Part shown: positions 15,905-25,933 of the stretch, piece after piece | Layout: each line of letters starts with the position of its first letter | Numbering within the stretch: position 1 is the first letter of the stretch | From: UBA6898 sp964463135 | Lineage (GTDB): Bacteria; Nitrospirota; Thermodesulfovibrionia; Thermodesulfovibrionales; UBA6898 | DNA length: 64,000 bases | NCBI GenBank assembly: GCA_964463135.1 | Contig: CAYXBA010000001.1 | Coordinates: forward strand, 310,001-374,000 | Reading direction: 5' to 3' | Translations under genes and position numbers: made by a program | The notes under the pieces: model-generated | Database searches by the model: none | The model's input: only the letters and a program-made list of their open reading frames with translations | Told to the model about the DNA's origin: nothing

Positions 15905-18312
15905 TGACTATGAACGAAGCCGAAACCCGAGCCGAACATATTGACCCTGCCTTGAAAGCCGCAGGATGGGGTGCGATCGAAGGCAGCCGCATTCGGCGTG
16001 AATATCCCATAACTCTTGGTCGCATCGAGGGCCACGGCAAACGGGGCAAGCCGCTAACTGCAGATTATGTCCTGATATACCGCAACACTAAGCTCGCGGT
16101 GGTAGAGGCCAAGGCGTGGGATGAAGAGTTGACGGAAGGTGTGGCTCAGGCAAAGAACTATGCTGGAATGCTCTCCATTCGCTACACATACTCCACCAAC
16201 GGGCAGGGAATCTACGGCATCGACATGCAGACCGGGACAGAAGGCGAGCAGTCCAAGTTCCCGACTCCAGATGAACTCTGGAGCCGAACATTTGCCACAC
16301 AGAACGCATGGCGTGACCGCTTCTCAACTGTCCCATTCGAGGACCGTGGCGGATACTTCCAAGGCCGCTACTATCAGGACATTGCCATTGAGCGAGTGCT
16401 GGAGGCAATAGCCGACAACCAGCAGCGCATCCTGCTGACACTGGCCACAGGAACAGGCAAGACCTTCATTGCTTTCCAGGTAGCTTGGAAGCTATTCCAT
16501 AGCCGCTGGAATCTGACCGACTGGAAAAAAGATAGAGAGCCGACGCGCAGGCCGCGTATCCTGTTCCTGGCTGACCGCAATATTCTGGCTGATCAGGCAT
16601 ACAACGCCTTTTCTGCCTTTCCCGAAGATGCACTTGTGCGTATTGATCCTGACTCCATCCGGCAGAGAGGGAGAGTCCCGACCAACGGCAGCATCTTCTT
16701 CACCATCTTCCAGACCTTCATGAGCGGACCTAACGATACGCCATACTTTGGTGATTACCCACCGGACTTCTTTGACTTCATTGTGATTGACGAGTGCCAT
16801 CGCGGCGGCGCGAATGACGAAAGCAACTGGCGCGGAATTATGGACTATTTTGCCCCTGCTGTGCAGCTTGGCCTGACTGCCACCCCAAAGCGCAGGGATA
16901 ACGTTGACACATATGCCTATTTCGGCGATCCGGTCTATATTTATTCGTTGAAGGACGGCATCAATGACGGCTTCCTCACCCCATTCCGGGTAAAGCAGAT
17001 ATCTACGACGCTTGATGAGTATGTCTATACGCCTGATGACAGGGTCGTAGAGGGCGAGATCGAGGCCGGCAAGCGGTACGAGGAGCCGGACTTCAACCGG
17101 ATCATTGAGATTAAGGAACGGGAGAAGAAGCGAGTAGAAATCCTAATGTCTCAGATAGACCAGAGGGAGAAGGTGCTTGTATTCTGTGCCAACCAGGCTC
17201 ATGCACTTGTGATCCGTGATCTGATCAACCAGATGAAGTCCAGCACTGACCCCAACTACTGCCATCGGGTTACTGCCGATGACGGCAAACTGGGCGAGCA
17301 GCATCTGAGGGACTTCCAGGACAACGAGAAGTCCATCCCCACTATCTTGACTACGTCGCAGAAGCTGTCGACTGGTGTGGACGCCCGCAATATCCGCAGT
17401 ATCGTGCTGCTGAGGCCTATCAACTCAATGATCGAGTTTAAGCAGATCATCGGGCGTGGAACCCGACTCTATGACGGCAAGGATTACTTCACCATATATG
17501 ACTTTGTGAAGGCTCATCATCATTTTAGCGATCCGGAATGGGACGGCGAACCGATAGAGCCAGAAACCTGCACAAAGTGCGGCTGCTACCCCTGCGAATG
17601 TGAAAAGTCAGAGCCGCAGCTCTGTCAGGTTTGTAAACAACAGCCCTGCATCTGTGAGAAGGATCCTCCCAAGCCTTGTCCGAAATGCGGCCAACGGCCC
17701 TGTGTGTGCAAGAAGAAGGCGAAGGTGAAACTTGCCGACGGTAAGGAGCGCACCATTCAGCACATGATATCGACAAGCTTCTGGCATCCTGACGGCACAC
17801 CTATGTCAGCACAGCAATTCATGGAAGCTCTTTTTGGCAAGCTACCGGAGTTCTTTAAGGACGAAGAAGAGCTGCGCAATCTGTGGAGCAGACCGGATAC
17901 ACGAAGGAATCTGCTGGAAGGTCTCGCAGAAAAGGGCTTTGGTAAAGACCAACTGGTCGCAATGCAAAAGATTATCGACGCAGAGAAGAGCGATCTGTTT
18001 GACGTTCTGGCTAATGTTGCCTATGCACTACCACCCTTAACCCGAGAGGAACGGGCGACAAGGGCCGGTATGATAATCGCACAGAACTTCAACAGCAAGC
18101 TGCAGGTTTTCCTCAACTTTGTGCTGGCCCATTACGTGAGTATGGGAGTAGAGGAACTTGATCAGACTAAACTGACGCCGCTACTGAAACTCAAGTATCA
18201 TGACTCGATAGCGGACGCTGTCGCCGATCTTGGCAAGCCTGAGGAAATAGGGAAGGTCTTTGCAGGATTTCAGAAGTATCTTTATCTGGAGCAAGGTGCA
18301 GCAAGACAGTAA
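15904..18312 (+). CDS. hsdR: Type I restriction endonuclease subunit HsdR with Cys-rich insert
   Basis: 802 residues. N-terminal PD-(D/E)XK nuclease (ADYVLIYRNTKLAVVEAKAW, about 53-72), SF2 motor with Walker A ATGTGKT (near 181-187), DECH box (IDECHRGG, near 296) and C-terminal EcoEI-type domain. It translocates DNA and cuts it far from unmethylated sites. Unusual is a cysteine-rich stretch at about 556-602: three tandem C-x2-C-x3-PC-x-C units, probably zinc-binding. The start overlaps the GmrSD gene (TGATG). Confidence 0.95.
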   Translation: MTMNEAETRAEHIDPALKAAGWGAIEGSRIRREYPITLGRIEGHGKRGKPLTADYVLIYRNTKLAVVEAKAWDEELTEGVAQAKNYAGMLSIRYTYSTNGQGIYGIDMQTGTEGEQSKFPTPDELWSRTFATQNAWRDRFSTVPFEDRGGYFQGRYYQDIAIERVLEAIADNQQRILLTLATGTGKTFIAFQVAWKLFHSRWNLTDWKKDREPTRRPRILFLADRNILADQAYNAFSAFPEDALVRIDPDSIRQRGRVPTNGSIFFTIFQTFMSGPNDTPYFGDYPPDFFDFIVIDECHRGGANDESNWRGIMDYFAPAVQLGLTATPKRRDNVDTYAYFGDPVYIYSLKDGINDGFLTPFRVKQISTTLDEYVYTPDDRVVEGEIEAGKRYEEPDFNRIIEIKEREKKRVEILMSQIDQREKVLVFCANQAHALVIRDLINQMKSSTDPNYCHRVTADDGKLGEQHLRDFQDNEKSIPTILTTSQKLSTGVDARNIRSIVLLRPINSMIEFKQIIGRGTRLYDGKDYFTIYDFVKAHHHFSDPEWDGEPIEPETCTKCGCYPCECEKSEPQLCQVCKQQPCICEKDPPKPCPKCGQRPCVCKKKAKVKLADGKERTIQHMISTSFWHPDGTPMSAQQFMEALFGKLPEFFKDEEELRNLWSRPDTRRNLLEGLAEKGFGKDQLVAMQKIIDAEKSDLFDVLANVAYALPPLTREERATRAGMIIAQNFNSKLQVFLNFVLAHYVSMGVEELDQTKLTPLLKLKYHDSIADAVADLGKPEEIGKVFAGFQKYLYLEQGAARQ

Positions 18313-18352
18313 GAAACAGCTTGAGTTATTGCGTTAGGGTGGAGGGACATGA

Positions 18353-18805
18353 GTGAGCGGAATCTTTGATTTGAAGACAGCTGACGAGTTCTTTAGCACC
18401 GTCCTCCGCATTAATGACCGTTATCGTCAGAGCAAAGCAAAAGATGTTGAAGATCTGCTCTACGTTTTAATGGGGCTAAATCATTTGCGAGAATGGATTG
18501 CTCCCGGGTATAGTTATTCCGACTCACCAGAAATTCCTGAGGAGGTTTTCTATAATGAAATATGGAAGACTTCTTCTTTTAAAATCATTAACTCTCTTTG
18601 TAATAGAACAAAGCATCTGAAAGCGACTCACATGGTAACTTCCTCATCGCACGATGTCCCATTTGACGATTGGACTGACATCGATTCAGTGCGCAATTTT
18701 GATCTTGGTCCATCGTCGAAATATCTGGTTGACGGGCGGGATGTTGTTGAAATAATCAATGACGTAATTGCCTTCTACAAAACCAATTGGTTTGAAAAGA
18801 AGTGA
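18353..18805 (+). CDS. Helical hypothetical protein, possibly HEPN-like
   Basis: 150 residues beginning at a GTG with GGAGGGAC upstream. All-helical in character, with a central segment SFKIINSLCNRTKHLKATH. The N-R-x2-K-H pattern recalls, but does not match exactly, the R-x4-6-H motif of HEPN RNases. An ATG four bases earlier is out of frame. It follows hsdR by 40 nt and may be part of its transcript. Family not recognised. Confidence 0.62.
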   Translation: MSGIFDLKTADEFFSTVLRINDRYRQSKAKDVEDLLYVLMGLNHLREWIAPGYSYSDSPEIPEEVFYNEIWKTSSFKIINSLCNRTKHLKATHMVTSSSHDVPFDDWTDIDSVRNFDLGPSSKYLVDGRDVVEIINDVIAFYKTNWFEKK

Positions 18806-18971
18806 TGGGGTACGAACTCGTCGTTGGAGCGGATAATCGAAATATAAAGCTCCATCCGCCGTTCCCTTACACCTTTTGAGGAGTGTCGACAATACTTGTT
18901 GAGGAATTAAGACAAATACATCTCGAATCGGAAGAAAATGAACATCAAAATAACTTGAATGGAGAAGCTGA

Positions 18972-19469
18972 ATGCTTAAGAGTAAGGTCGCCGCTATCAC
19001 AAAGTTTATTTGTTTAAACATCGTAATGAGTTCAATTATTCTTATCGTGTTTCTCTTCGCGATTATTAGCGCTGGTGATATGATAATAAGCTTTGCTGAA
19101 CCAAAATCAGAATGGATAGAATTTGATCGTACCAGCTGGGGGTCTGGCTATAATTATGCGACCTATTTTAATGGTAAATTTATTCCGAAAAACCCCTTTA
19201 TAGCTCTTTTTATCCCAAGCTATAGGGATACTGTGCGGGTAAAAATAAGATCAGCTGGTACAGCAAGAAGGGAAATTCGTAATAAGGATGATGAAATCAT
19301 AGGATATGAACCAATACTCGTCGACACAATCAATAGTTATTTCTTTGATCTTGAGAATAATAGATATAAGGAGGATCAAGGAATGTCTTGGTCGCCGATT
19401 GAGAAAGACCTATGGCTCATCAAGGCCTTTGTGCTGGTGAAAGCTGCTAAAGCGAGAAGAGACATCTAA
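18972..19469 (+). CDS. Single-span membrane protein of unknown function
   Basis: 165 residues. One N-terminal transmembrane segment (about 14-40, IVMSSIILIVFLFAIISAG) is followed by a soluble beta-rich part with a WIEFDRTSWGSGYNYA stretch. No known domain is recognised. A ribosome site (GGAGAAG) precedes the ATG. It lies between the helical protein and the alpha/beta-hydrolase gene, all on one strand, so membrane anchoring of a shared effector is conceivable. Confidence 0.62.
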   Translation: MLKSKVAAITKFICLNIVMSSIILIVFLFAIISAGDMIISFAEPKSEWIEFDRTSWGSGYNYATYFNGKFIPKNPFIALFIPSYRDTVRVKIRSAGTARREIRNKDDEIIGYEPILVDTINSYFFDLENNRYKEDQGMSWSPIEKDLWLIKAFVLVKAAKARRDI

Positions 19470-19615
19470 TGCTGGAGTCTGTTGTCCGGTCAATGGGCAA
19501 CTCCTTGCTATTTTTATGACTAACGTATTATTACGAGAAGCATTCTGTCAGCTAATATGGGAATTAACTTTGCAAGAGAGCCGGTAGATCGCAAAGGGAG
19601 AAGCTACTACAATAA

Positions 19616-21373
19616 ATGAATATAATTGAAACTGTTAAAAATGGCATCTCCTATCTTTGCCGACCAACTCAGTTTGATCCGTTCACGAGCCGAAAGTCCA
19701 ATACCATTGTAGTCTTCTTGCACGGAATCTTCAGTTCCACAAAGCGTGCTTACAGAATTTCTAAGGAAAGGTTCTTTTGGGACTTGTTGAAGGATCACGT
19801 CAGCCTATCTTCTGTTGACTTTGCTGGTTTCAATTATGGAATAACTGATCCGCGGGCCTTCATCGGTAATCGCGATTTTATTAAAGATCTTGATAATTTA
19901 TCATTTGAGCTTCGCGAGTATATTGAATATTACGAGTATGTCATTCTCATCGGGCATAGCCATGGCGGATTGTTAGCGAAGACTTATGCCTCTCTTTATC
20001 ATGGATTGCATGGTGTTTACTTGATCACACTGCAGACCCCCCACGATCCAACTCAGATTACGCGTGCGCACGAGGCAGGCGTTATGATGGACAGCATACT
20101 TACAGTCTCGTGGCATGAAGATGAGGAGGGAAAAAAGAATATTTGCTATCTGGTGCCGCATATTTTTGCGGGAAGTGTCCATGACTACAAAATGGGTTCA
20201 ATAGAAGGTCAACTGCATGGATGCCGAGATTTTGCGTACAGGGCAAACGATCCAGAAAAGAGGCGGTTCGGTCATTCGCACCTGTCATCATGCCCAGATA
20301 GCGTTCTCCTGAACAAAATTCGGAAAGAAATAGTTTATTTCCGCAATTCAGGGCATGGGAGGAAATCACGTTCTTGCTTCACATTTGGCGGTTGCGTTCC
20401 TGAGGGCAAGCAAGTGCTGCGACTGATTGCTTCATCTTCTAATTACCTTTTAAATAAGTTTATAGAGGAGAGGAATCAGATGTGCGCCTGGAAGAGTCCC
20501 TTTTTTAATGATCTGATGGAATCAGCTGATCATATTGCTCGTTCACTTTCATCTGGAGTAAACTTCGTTTTGTTGGGATTTTCCACTGACTACTTTGAGC
20601 GGCACATTATAAATCTGTCGTTTAGTAATTATGCGCTGGAAGTGGATACTATCGCCACCCCCACGGAGAATATACCCGAAGCAGCAAATACACATCTGTG
20701 TGAACGGCTATTTACTACTGACTTTTCGGGATCTACGAACCCTTACCGTAAGTTGCCCTTCGATGTGCGGGATATACCCAAGGGAATATTTATCAATAAT
20801 AGTGATTTTCTGGGTTTGTTTGCCAGTATTCTGGAAAGTAAGAAATGTCTGCTGTCGGACGTTTACAGAAATGCAAGAAGGGGCGGGCTTTCGACGATGA
20901 ACTATGAACACTACAGAAATGACTTGATAATGCACTACAGGAAGGCGATGGAGCAATACAGGGAAAACTTGCTCTGTGAGATGTTTGAAACCTGTATGGG
21001 GAAGGGCTCAAAGGACTCATTGAGTTTGGACGAGAGGACGTTCGTAGAGAAGATGTCAGCGATCATTCAACATTACACAACAGACAATTTTCGAAATGGC
21101 ACAGAATATATTGACATACACGCTGAAATGAAGATCAAGTTTTACGACCCTACTGACAAAAAAAACATTTCGACTCGAGAGATTGAATGCTGCATATCTA
21201 AGCTTTTTAAATGCAGTTTCCATCGCTACTACCTGGGGCGAGACATAAGAATATTATTTTCACAGAATGCCACAGGGGAGAGAAGATGGGGAGGCTTGCC
21301 TCCGTGTCACCGCGATGTAACTTCTTACTATACAAAGCCAACTATATTGCGGAAAAGTATTTACCGAGAATAG
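19616..21373 (+). CDS. Alpha/beta-hydrolase with long unknown C-terminal region
   Basis: 585 residues. The N-terminal ~240 residues are an alpha/beta-hydrolase: VVFLHGIFSSTKRAYR (oxyanion HG motif, near 30-45) and the nucleophile elbow GHSHGG (about 112-117, Ser 114). A lipase/esterase-type activity follows from the motifs. The remaining ~340 residues are unrecognised, with a LLGFSTDYFERHIINLSF segment near 320 and a Lys/Tyr-rich end. A ribosome site (GGGAGAAG) precedes the start. The hydrolase-plus-large-partner layout and the position between a type I RM system and a helicase-nuclease suggest a defence effector; substrate unknown. Confidence 0.75.
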   Translation: MNIIETVKNGISYLCRPTQFDPFTSRKSNTIVVFLHGIFSSTKRAYRISKERFFWDLLKDHVSLSSVDFAGFNYGITDPRAFIGNRDFIKDLDNLSFELREYIEYYEYVILIGHSHGGLLAKTYASLYHGLHGVYLITLQTPHDPTQITRAHEAGVMMDSILTVSWHEDEEGKKNICYLVPHIFAGSVHDYKMGSIEGQLHGCRDFAYRANDPEKRRFGHSHLSSCPDSVLLNKIRKEIVYFRNSGHGRKSRSCFTFGGCVPEGKQVLRLIASSSNYLLNKFIEERNQMCAWKSPFFNDLMESADHIARSLSSGVNFVLLGFSTDYFERHIINLSFSNYALEVDTIATPTENIPEAANTHLCERLFTTDFSGSTNPYRKLPFDVRDIPKGIFINNSDFLGLFASILESKKCLLSDVYRNARRGGLSTMNYEHYRNDLIMHYRKAMEQYRENLLCEMFETCMGKGSKDSLSLDERTFVEKMSAIIQHYTTDNFRNGTEYIDIHAEMKIKFYDPTDKKNISTREIECCISKLFKCSFHRYYLGRDIRILFSQNATGERRWGGLPPCHRDVTSYYTKPTILRKSIYRE

Positions 21374-21445
21374 TTAATGTCTGCCGAAGTTTGTTACTGT
21401 GAGAAGTCGGCGGCGGTTCCCTAAGATGCCCATCAGCGATTGAGA

Positions 21446-24400
21446 TTATATCCCCGTCTCATTCATTTCAGGCTTAATCACTCTATGCTCTGTGTATTGT
21501 CCGTTTTTTGTTCCGGCCGCCGCGCCTGGTTGAATGCCCATCCTTTCGAGAGTAGCGACCAAATCTTGCAGACACGACTTCTTATTCATTGCAAAGCTTG
21601 AGGCAAAGCATCTCCAGAATGTCCAGCCTGCTCTCTCAAGCACTCTCTGGCGGCGCATATCCTGAAGCCACTGTCCAGGTCCGTGATATTTATCGCCATC
21701 ACATTCGACTGCCAGACGGCGATCATTCTCGCCTTCGATAACAAGATCGATTCTATAGGCTCCTACTGGTACCTGCGGGGTCACCCTGTAGCCCAGCGAT
21801 GTTAGGCTGTCATAGACTTCCCGCTCAAAAGGCGACTCACAAAGCTTTCGAAGATCTACAACCTGTTCGTGATCGTTGCCGAATGGATTATTGAAATGAT
21901 TTATCAGTTTCGCCTTCAAGTCGTGTGGCTGCAGCTCCTCAACCTGGACACTTCTGAATAGATACATACGTTCCCTTGCTCTCGAAGCGGCTACATTGTA
22001 TCTTTGCTCATAAGTTCGGCCAGAAACGCTCCTTGATGTCTTTTTGTCATGAACGAGAGACAGCAGCATGATATCCCTTTCCTTGCCCTGGAAGGTCTTG
22101 GCATCGCCGCATGCTATCTTTAGTGCCAGGATCGTTTCGAGTCCGACCTCCTGCTCGAGGAGTTGAAAGATGTGTTGCGCCTGTTCATTACCCAAAAGAG
22201 ATACGATACCGATAGATCTACTCCGAGTAGAAGGATCCTTTATAATTGCTAATACCTCGTTGACAATTGCCCGTGCTTCGGGCTTATTTATCTTTGCCCG
22301 CTCTTCACGATATCCGCCCATAACGAATACATCGACCAAGGGAGGATCCAGTCTCTCGGAAGCCTTTGGAATTCGCAGAGGCTGGATATCATTGCTATAG
22401 AATTCTCTGTTTGAAAAGCTGATTATGGGTTCTACGCAGCGGAAATGCTCGCATAGCATTACGAAATTGCCTGCAAAAACCCGACTGGCCAGATCATATA
22501 ATGATTTTTCCGGCGTCATTTCCGGCCCGAACGGCTGGTCTTTTAAGAACCTTCCATAAAGCTCCTTAATTTTTACTTCTTCCATCCCTATGCCATCAGG
22601 CGATACCTGTTTATCATCACCTACGATGAGGAGCTTTTTGCCTCGTAAAAGACTTGGTATTGCCCAGAGATCAGACTGAGACGCTTCGTCAACAATGACG
22701 AGATCAAACACTCCGATTTCGGGCGGCAGAGTTTCCGAAACTCGCCAATGAGGCACAATCCAGCAGGGAACTGCCGGATAGGCATCCATCATGGCGGTCC
22801 TGGCGTCTTTCCTATATCGTATAGCCCGGATACCAGTCCCTTTTCCTATCTTACTTATAGCGTTAAGGTATCCCTGGAGAGCACTCTTAACGAGATTTGT
22901 CGACTTCTTATAGACGCCAAGCCAGGTCATTTTAGAAACTATCTGCTTATAGGAAGATGCCAGGTCGAGTTCGCACTCATTTCTTCGGTTGCGGAGTCGG
23001 GCCAAGTCCTCGCGGCCATCGATAGATTCCAGATAGGTATGTGCCTGCCGCCACTGCCAGGCTTCGAGCCATGAAGACGGAGTAAGGGCATCAGACCCTA
23101 TTGCAGGCGCTGATGTAAGCACGTTCGACCATTTTACAGCGCCAGACGACGTTATCAGATCTGTGACACGCAAGATTTCCAGAAGATTACCCTTAAGGGA
23201 GTTAACTCTGCCTAATTCGGTCATCAATTCCGACCAGGCAGTCTGAATGGCAGGATCTGGCTGATCGGGCGAGCCAAGTTGTTTTTCAGCAAAGAGCTTG
23301 ATCTTATCAACGACTGCCCCGGATTTGGCTGAAAGCTTTTGCAATATCCCATCTCGAAAAGCGCTAGCACATGCCAGTCTAGACTTTGTCAGATACTGGG
23401 AAAGATTATCTCTCAGAATAATCAAAGACTCTCGCTCTTTAAGCAGCTCCAGGACCTCATGAGAGTTTGAGAAGGTTTCGGCCACCATCTTGGGCAGCAC
23501 GCTGTCATAATCACAAACAAGGCATCGTATATCGGATATGTGCTCGACCAGCGAGGCAAGGGTTTTGATGCAAACAGGTGGCTTTTCATTGACAGCAGGT
23601 AGGCCGCACTCCTCGGCAATAGCGTTCCAGCGAGCCATCGTTTTGTTTGATTTTCTTATAAAGTGAAGATATTTATGGACTATGGACCATTCATGCTGGT
23701 TCTTGCCGTCGAGCACAAGCGGCGTTTGCGAAACTGTGACTTGGGCTATCATGGACTTGAGTTCATTTTTGCCGAAGCTCAAGAATCCGAAAGGTGCTTT
23801 TCCATCAGCCAGCTTGACGACTGCTTCACCAAGCTCGACATGATAGACAGCCTGTTCAGGAATCGATACCGGTGATGACAGGAATTGCTTGCGAGTCGCT
23901 TCTAGTCTTTCTATCTCCTCGACGACTGCCTGCACAATGCTTATGACTTCCTGTTTTTCATCTTTATAAGCACTTCTGAGCGTGTCGGTCCAGTTATGCT
24001 TTCGCGCTTCAATTCTATCGATAATCTCTATTTGCTTATTCAGTGTATTAAGCAGCTCATGAGCGCATTCAAGGGTGCGGCTGTTTGAATCCGCGAGTTG
24101 AGGAGCCTTGTTGTACTGTAGTTCTTCATCGATTTGAACTGCCATAGCCAGATCTTGATGTGCCTTTAGGACTTCGGCACTGTCAGGGAAGTCGTCAGCC
24201 GCCGGAATGTCGCATGCTATATATGCCAGGTCTTTACCAAGAGTAAGACGCGCGTCACGCAGCGAAGCTATTTCAGATGTGGTAAAGCGCGGGGTATTCT
24301 CGGCCTGCAGTTTTAACTTATCCTGAAGCCAATCATATTCTTTTTCATGGTCGAGCACATAGCGGGCAAGCTGGTCCGGCATGACTTCGTTGCCACCAAA

Positions 24401-25933
24401 ACTGACGGGCGAGAGATGCTTATTCGCCCATTCCGTTATCGATCTGTCAATAAATGTCATTTCCTCATGAAGCTTATCTATCCTCTGTCGAAGACTGGAG
24501 ATAACCGAATCGTATTCCCTTTCATTGATTCTTGAGACTTGCCCGGCAATCGATTTGATGGAGTGCTCGAACTGCTTCATGCCCTCTCTTTCATTCGTGA
24601 GAAGACTTACGGTAAGGTCTCTGATGTCCTCAGGAATCTGATCCCGAAGAACGGCTAGGGCTGGCTCCCCGTACGAAGTAACGAGGACCTTCTTGCCTTG
24701 GGCAAGATAATGGCAGATGATATTTGCAATCGTATGGGTCTTCCCGGTACCCGGAGGGCCCTGGACAACTACGCCGTCAGAGCTTTCAAGCTTCTCGATA
24801 ATTGAGACCTGCTCGTCATTAAAAGCTTTGGCGAAATAGAGTTCTTTAACTTCGGCGCCGGCCGGCATATCCCCGCCATACGAGACGCCCCGATAGAAGA
24901 TCTGTTTAGATGAGGTTAATTCATCTGCAGGAGGAGAGACAAGGGCCGAAGTGCCGCCAGGCAGAACAGTTAACTGCTCTATTTTCTCTTTTAGTCTTTC
25001 AATGTCCTGAATAATCAGGCCGCCTGTTCTGCGTCGTGCAAACAATACCCATGAATCCGTAATTACTAAATGCTCACCGGAATTAGGGAGGGTCTTGTCT
25101 TCACGGTTCTTCCTCTTGTCCGGCAGATAGATGCCTCCCGGGTCCAGATGCGCTACGGCTGTTTTGAGTATCGCATCATATGAGGAGTAATCAAAAGGAG
25201 AGATTGTCAGATCCTGCTGTGCTACAAACTTCTTCCAGGCCTCTTCTACAACAACAATGCCCTGATTGTTACTGCCGATGAACGGTTCGATCTGGAGGAC
25301 TGGGTCAATCTCACGCGGCCTTATTTCCAAGGAATAGTCAGATTTGTTTATTGAGATTTCACAAACCTGCCCTATGAGAGGATAGCGGATAGTATTTCCT
25401 TTTTCCGTGTCCCAGATGGCTATGCCGATACCCCAAACCAGTTCAAGAGGTTTCTCCGTCGATTCGGACTCCATGACCTGTTGAAGAGTGAATAGTTCAT
25501 TGTAGATAGATGTTGTTTTACGTCGCCGAGACTCCTTCTCTGCCCAGATCTTCCATGAAGTCTCTACATAAGCATTAAACGCATCCTTGATCTTTCCATA
25601 TTTTTCGATATCTTTAGGCACGATACTGCCGTCAATCTTAATTTCTTTAAGATCCTTAAGAACTGGAGCCTTTTCAGGGCTTTTGCTGAGTTTGATCCAC
25701 TCAGCTATCTGGCTGGGTGGCGAAGGAGGCGGTTCTTCCATAAGGCGGCTTATTCGAAGCCAGATCTGCTCACCCTCTGTAGGAACATCGAAGGTGACTC
25801 CGTCTAATCCTCGGTTTTCGTGTTCCCATTTGCACAAAAATTCCGTCGGAACGGAAAATTGGGGTTTCTTGAGGGAGCGCTCAGCTTCCTTAATATAATC
25901 AAGAAGCTGAAGGAGGCACTCTTGAGCTCTCAT
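21446..25933 (-). CDS. Large SF1 helicase with C-terminal Vsr/MTES_1575-like nuclease
   Basis: 1495 residues. Unrecognised N-terminal region, split SF1 (UPF1/AAA_11-AAA_12) helicase with Walker A QGPPGTGKTHT (near 388-398) and DEAS Walker B VIVDEASQSDLW (near 1075), an ~650-residue helical insertion between them, and a C-terminal Vsr/MTES_1575-type endonuclease (RIDLVIEGEN..LAVECDGDKYHG, near 1395-1420). The order resembles DUF4011-helicase-Vsr (Hhe-type) antiphage proteins. Its start overlaps the small zinc-finger-like gene as ATGA. It is convergent with the hydrolase gene. Confidence 0.88.
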   Translation of the reverse strand: MRAQECLLQLLDYIKEAERSLKKPQFSVPTEFLCKWEHENRGLDGVTFDVPTEGEQIWLRISRLMEEPPPSPPSQIAEWIKLSKSPEKAPVLKDLKEIKIDGSIVPKDIEKYGKIKDAFNAYVETSWKIWAEKESRRRKTTSIYNELFTLQQVMESESTEKPLELVWGIGIAIWDTEKGNTIRYPLIGQVCEISINKSDYSLEIRPREIDPVLQIEPFIGSNNQGIVVVEEAWKKFVAQQDLTISPFDYSSYDAILKTAVAHLDPGGIYLPDKRKNREDKTLPNSGEHLVITDSWVLFARRRTGGLIIQDIERLKEKIEQLTVLPGGTSALVSPPADELTSSKQIFYRGVSYGGDMPAGAEVKELYFAKAFNDEQVSIIEKLESSDGVVVQGPPGTGKTHTIANIICHYLAQGKKVLVTSYGEPALAVLRDQIPEDIRDLTVSLLTNEREGMKQFEHSIKSIAGQVSRINEREYDSVISSLRQRIDKLHEEMTFIDRSITEWANKHLSPVSFGGNEVMPDQLARYVLDHEKEYDWLQDKLKLQAENTPRFTTSEIASLRDARLTLGKDLAYIACDIPAADDFPDSAEVLKAHQDLAMAVQIDEELQYNKAPQLADSNSRTLECAHELLNTLNKQIEIIDRIEARKHNWTDTLRSAYKDEKQEVISIVQAVVEEIERLEATRKQFLSSPVSIPEQAVYHVELGEAVVKLADGKAPFGFLSFGKNELKSMIAQVTVSQTPLVLDGKNQHEWSIVHKYLHFIRKSNKTMARWNAIAEECGLPAVNEKPPVCIKTLASLVEHISDIRCLVCDYDSVLPKMVAETFSNSHEVLELLKERESLIILRDNLSQYLTKSRLACASAFRDGILQKLSAKSGAVVDKIKLFAEKQLGSPDQPDPAIQTAWSELMTELGRVNSLKGNLLEILRVTDLITSSGAVKWSNVLTSAPAIGSDALTPSSWLEAWQWRQAHTYLESIDGREDLARLRNRRNECELDLASSYKQIVSKMTWLGVYKKSTNLVKSALQGYLNAISKIGKGTGIRAIRYRKDARTAMMDAYPAVPCWIVPHWRVSETLPPEIGVFDLVIVDEASQSDLWAIPSLLRGKKLLIVGDDKQVSPDGIGMEEVKIKELYGRFLKDQPFGPEMTPEKSLYDLASRVFAGNFVMLCEHFRCVEPIISFSNREFYSNDIQPLRIPKASERLDPPLVDVFVMGGYREERAKINKPEARAIVNEVLAIIKDPSTRSRSIGIVSLLGNEQAQHIFQLLEQEVGLETILALKIACGDAKTFQGKERDIMLLSLVHDKKTSRSVSGRTYEQRYNVAASRARERMYLFRSVQVEELQPHDLKAKLINHFNNPFGNDHEQVVDLRKLCESPFEREVYDSLTSLGYRVTPQVPVGAYRIDLVIEGENDRRLAVECDGDKYHGPGQWLQDMRRQRVLERAGWTFWRCFASSFAMNKKSCLQDLVATLERMGIQPGAAAGTKNGQYTEHRVIKPEMNETGI

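Noticed and set aside
18883..19017. A 44-codon frame from GTG between the helical and membrane protein genes
   Set aside because: Its ribosome site touches the start codon, it overlaps the better gene at 18972, and no protein-like pattern shows.
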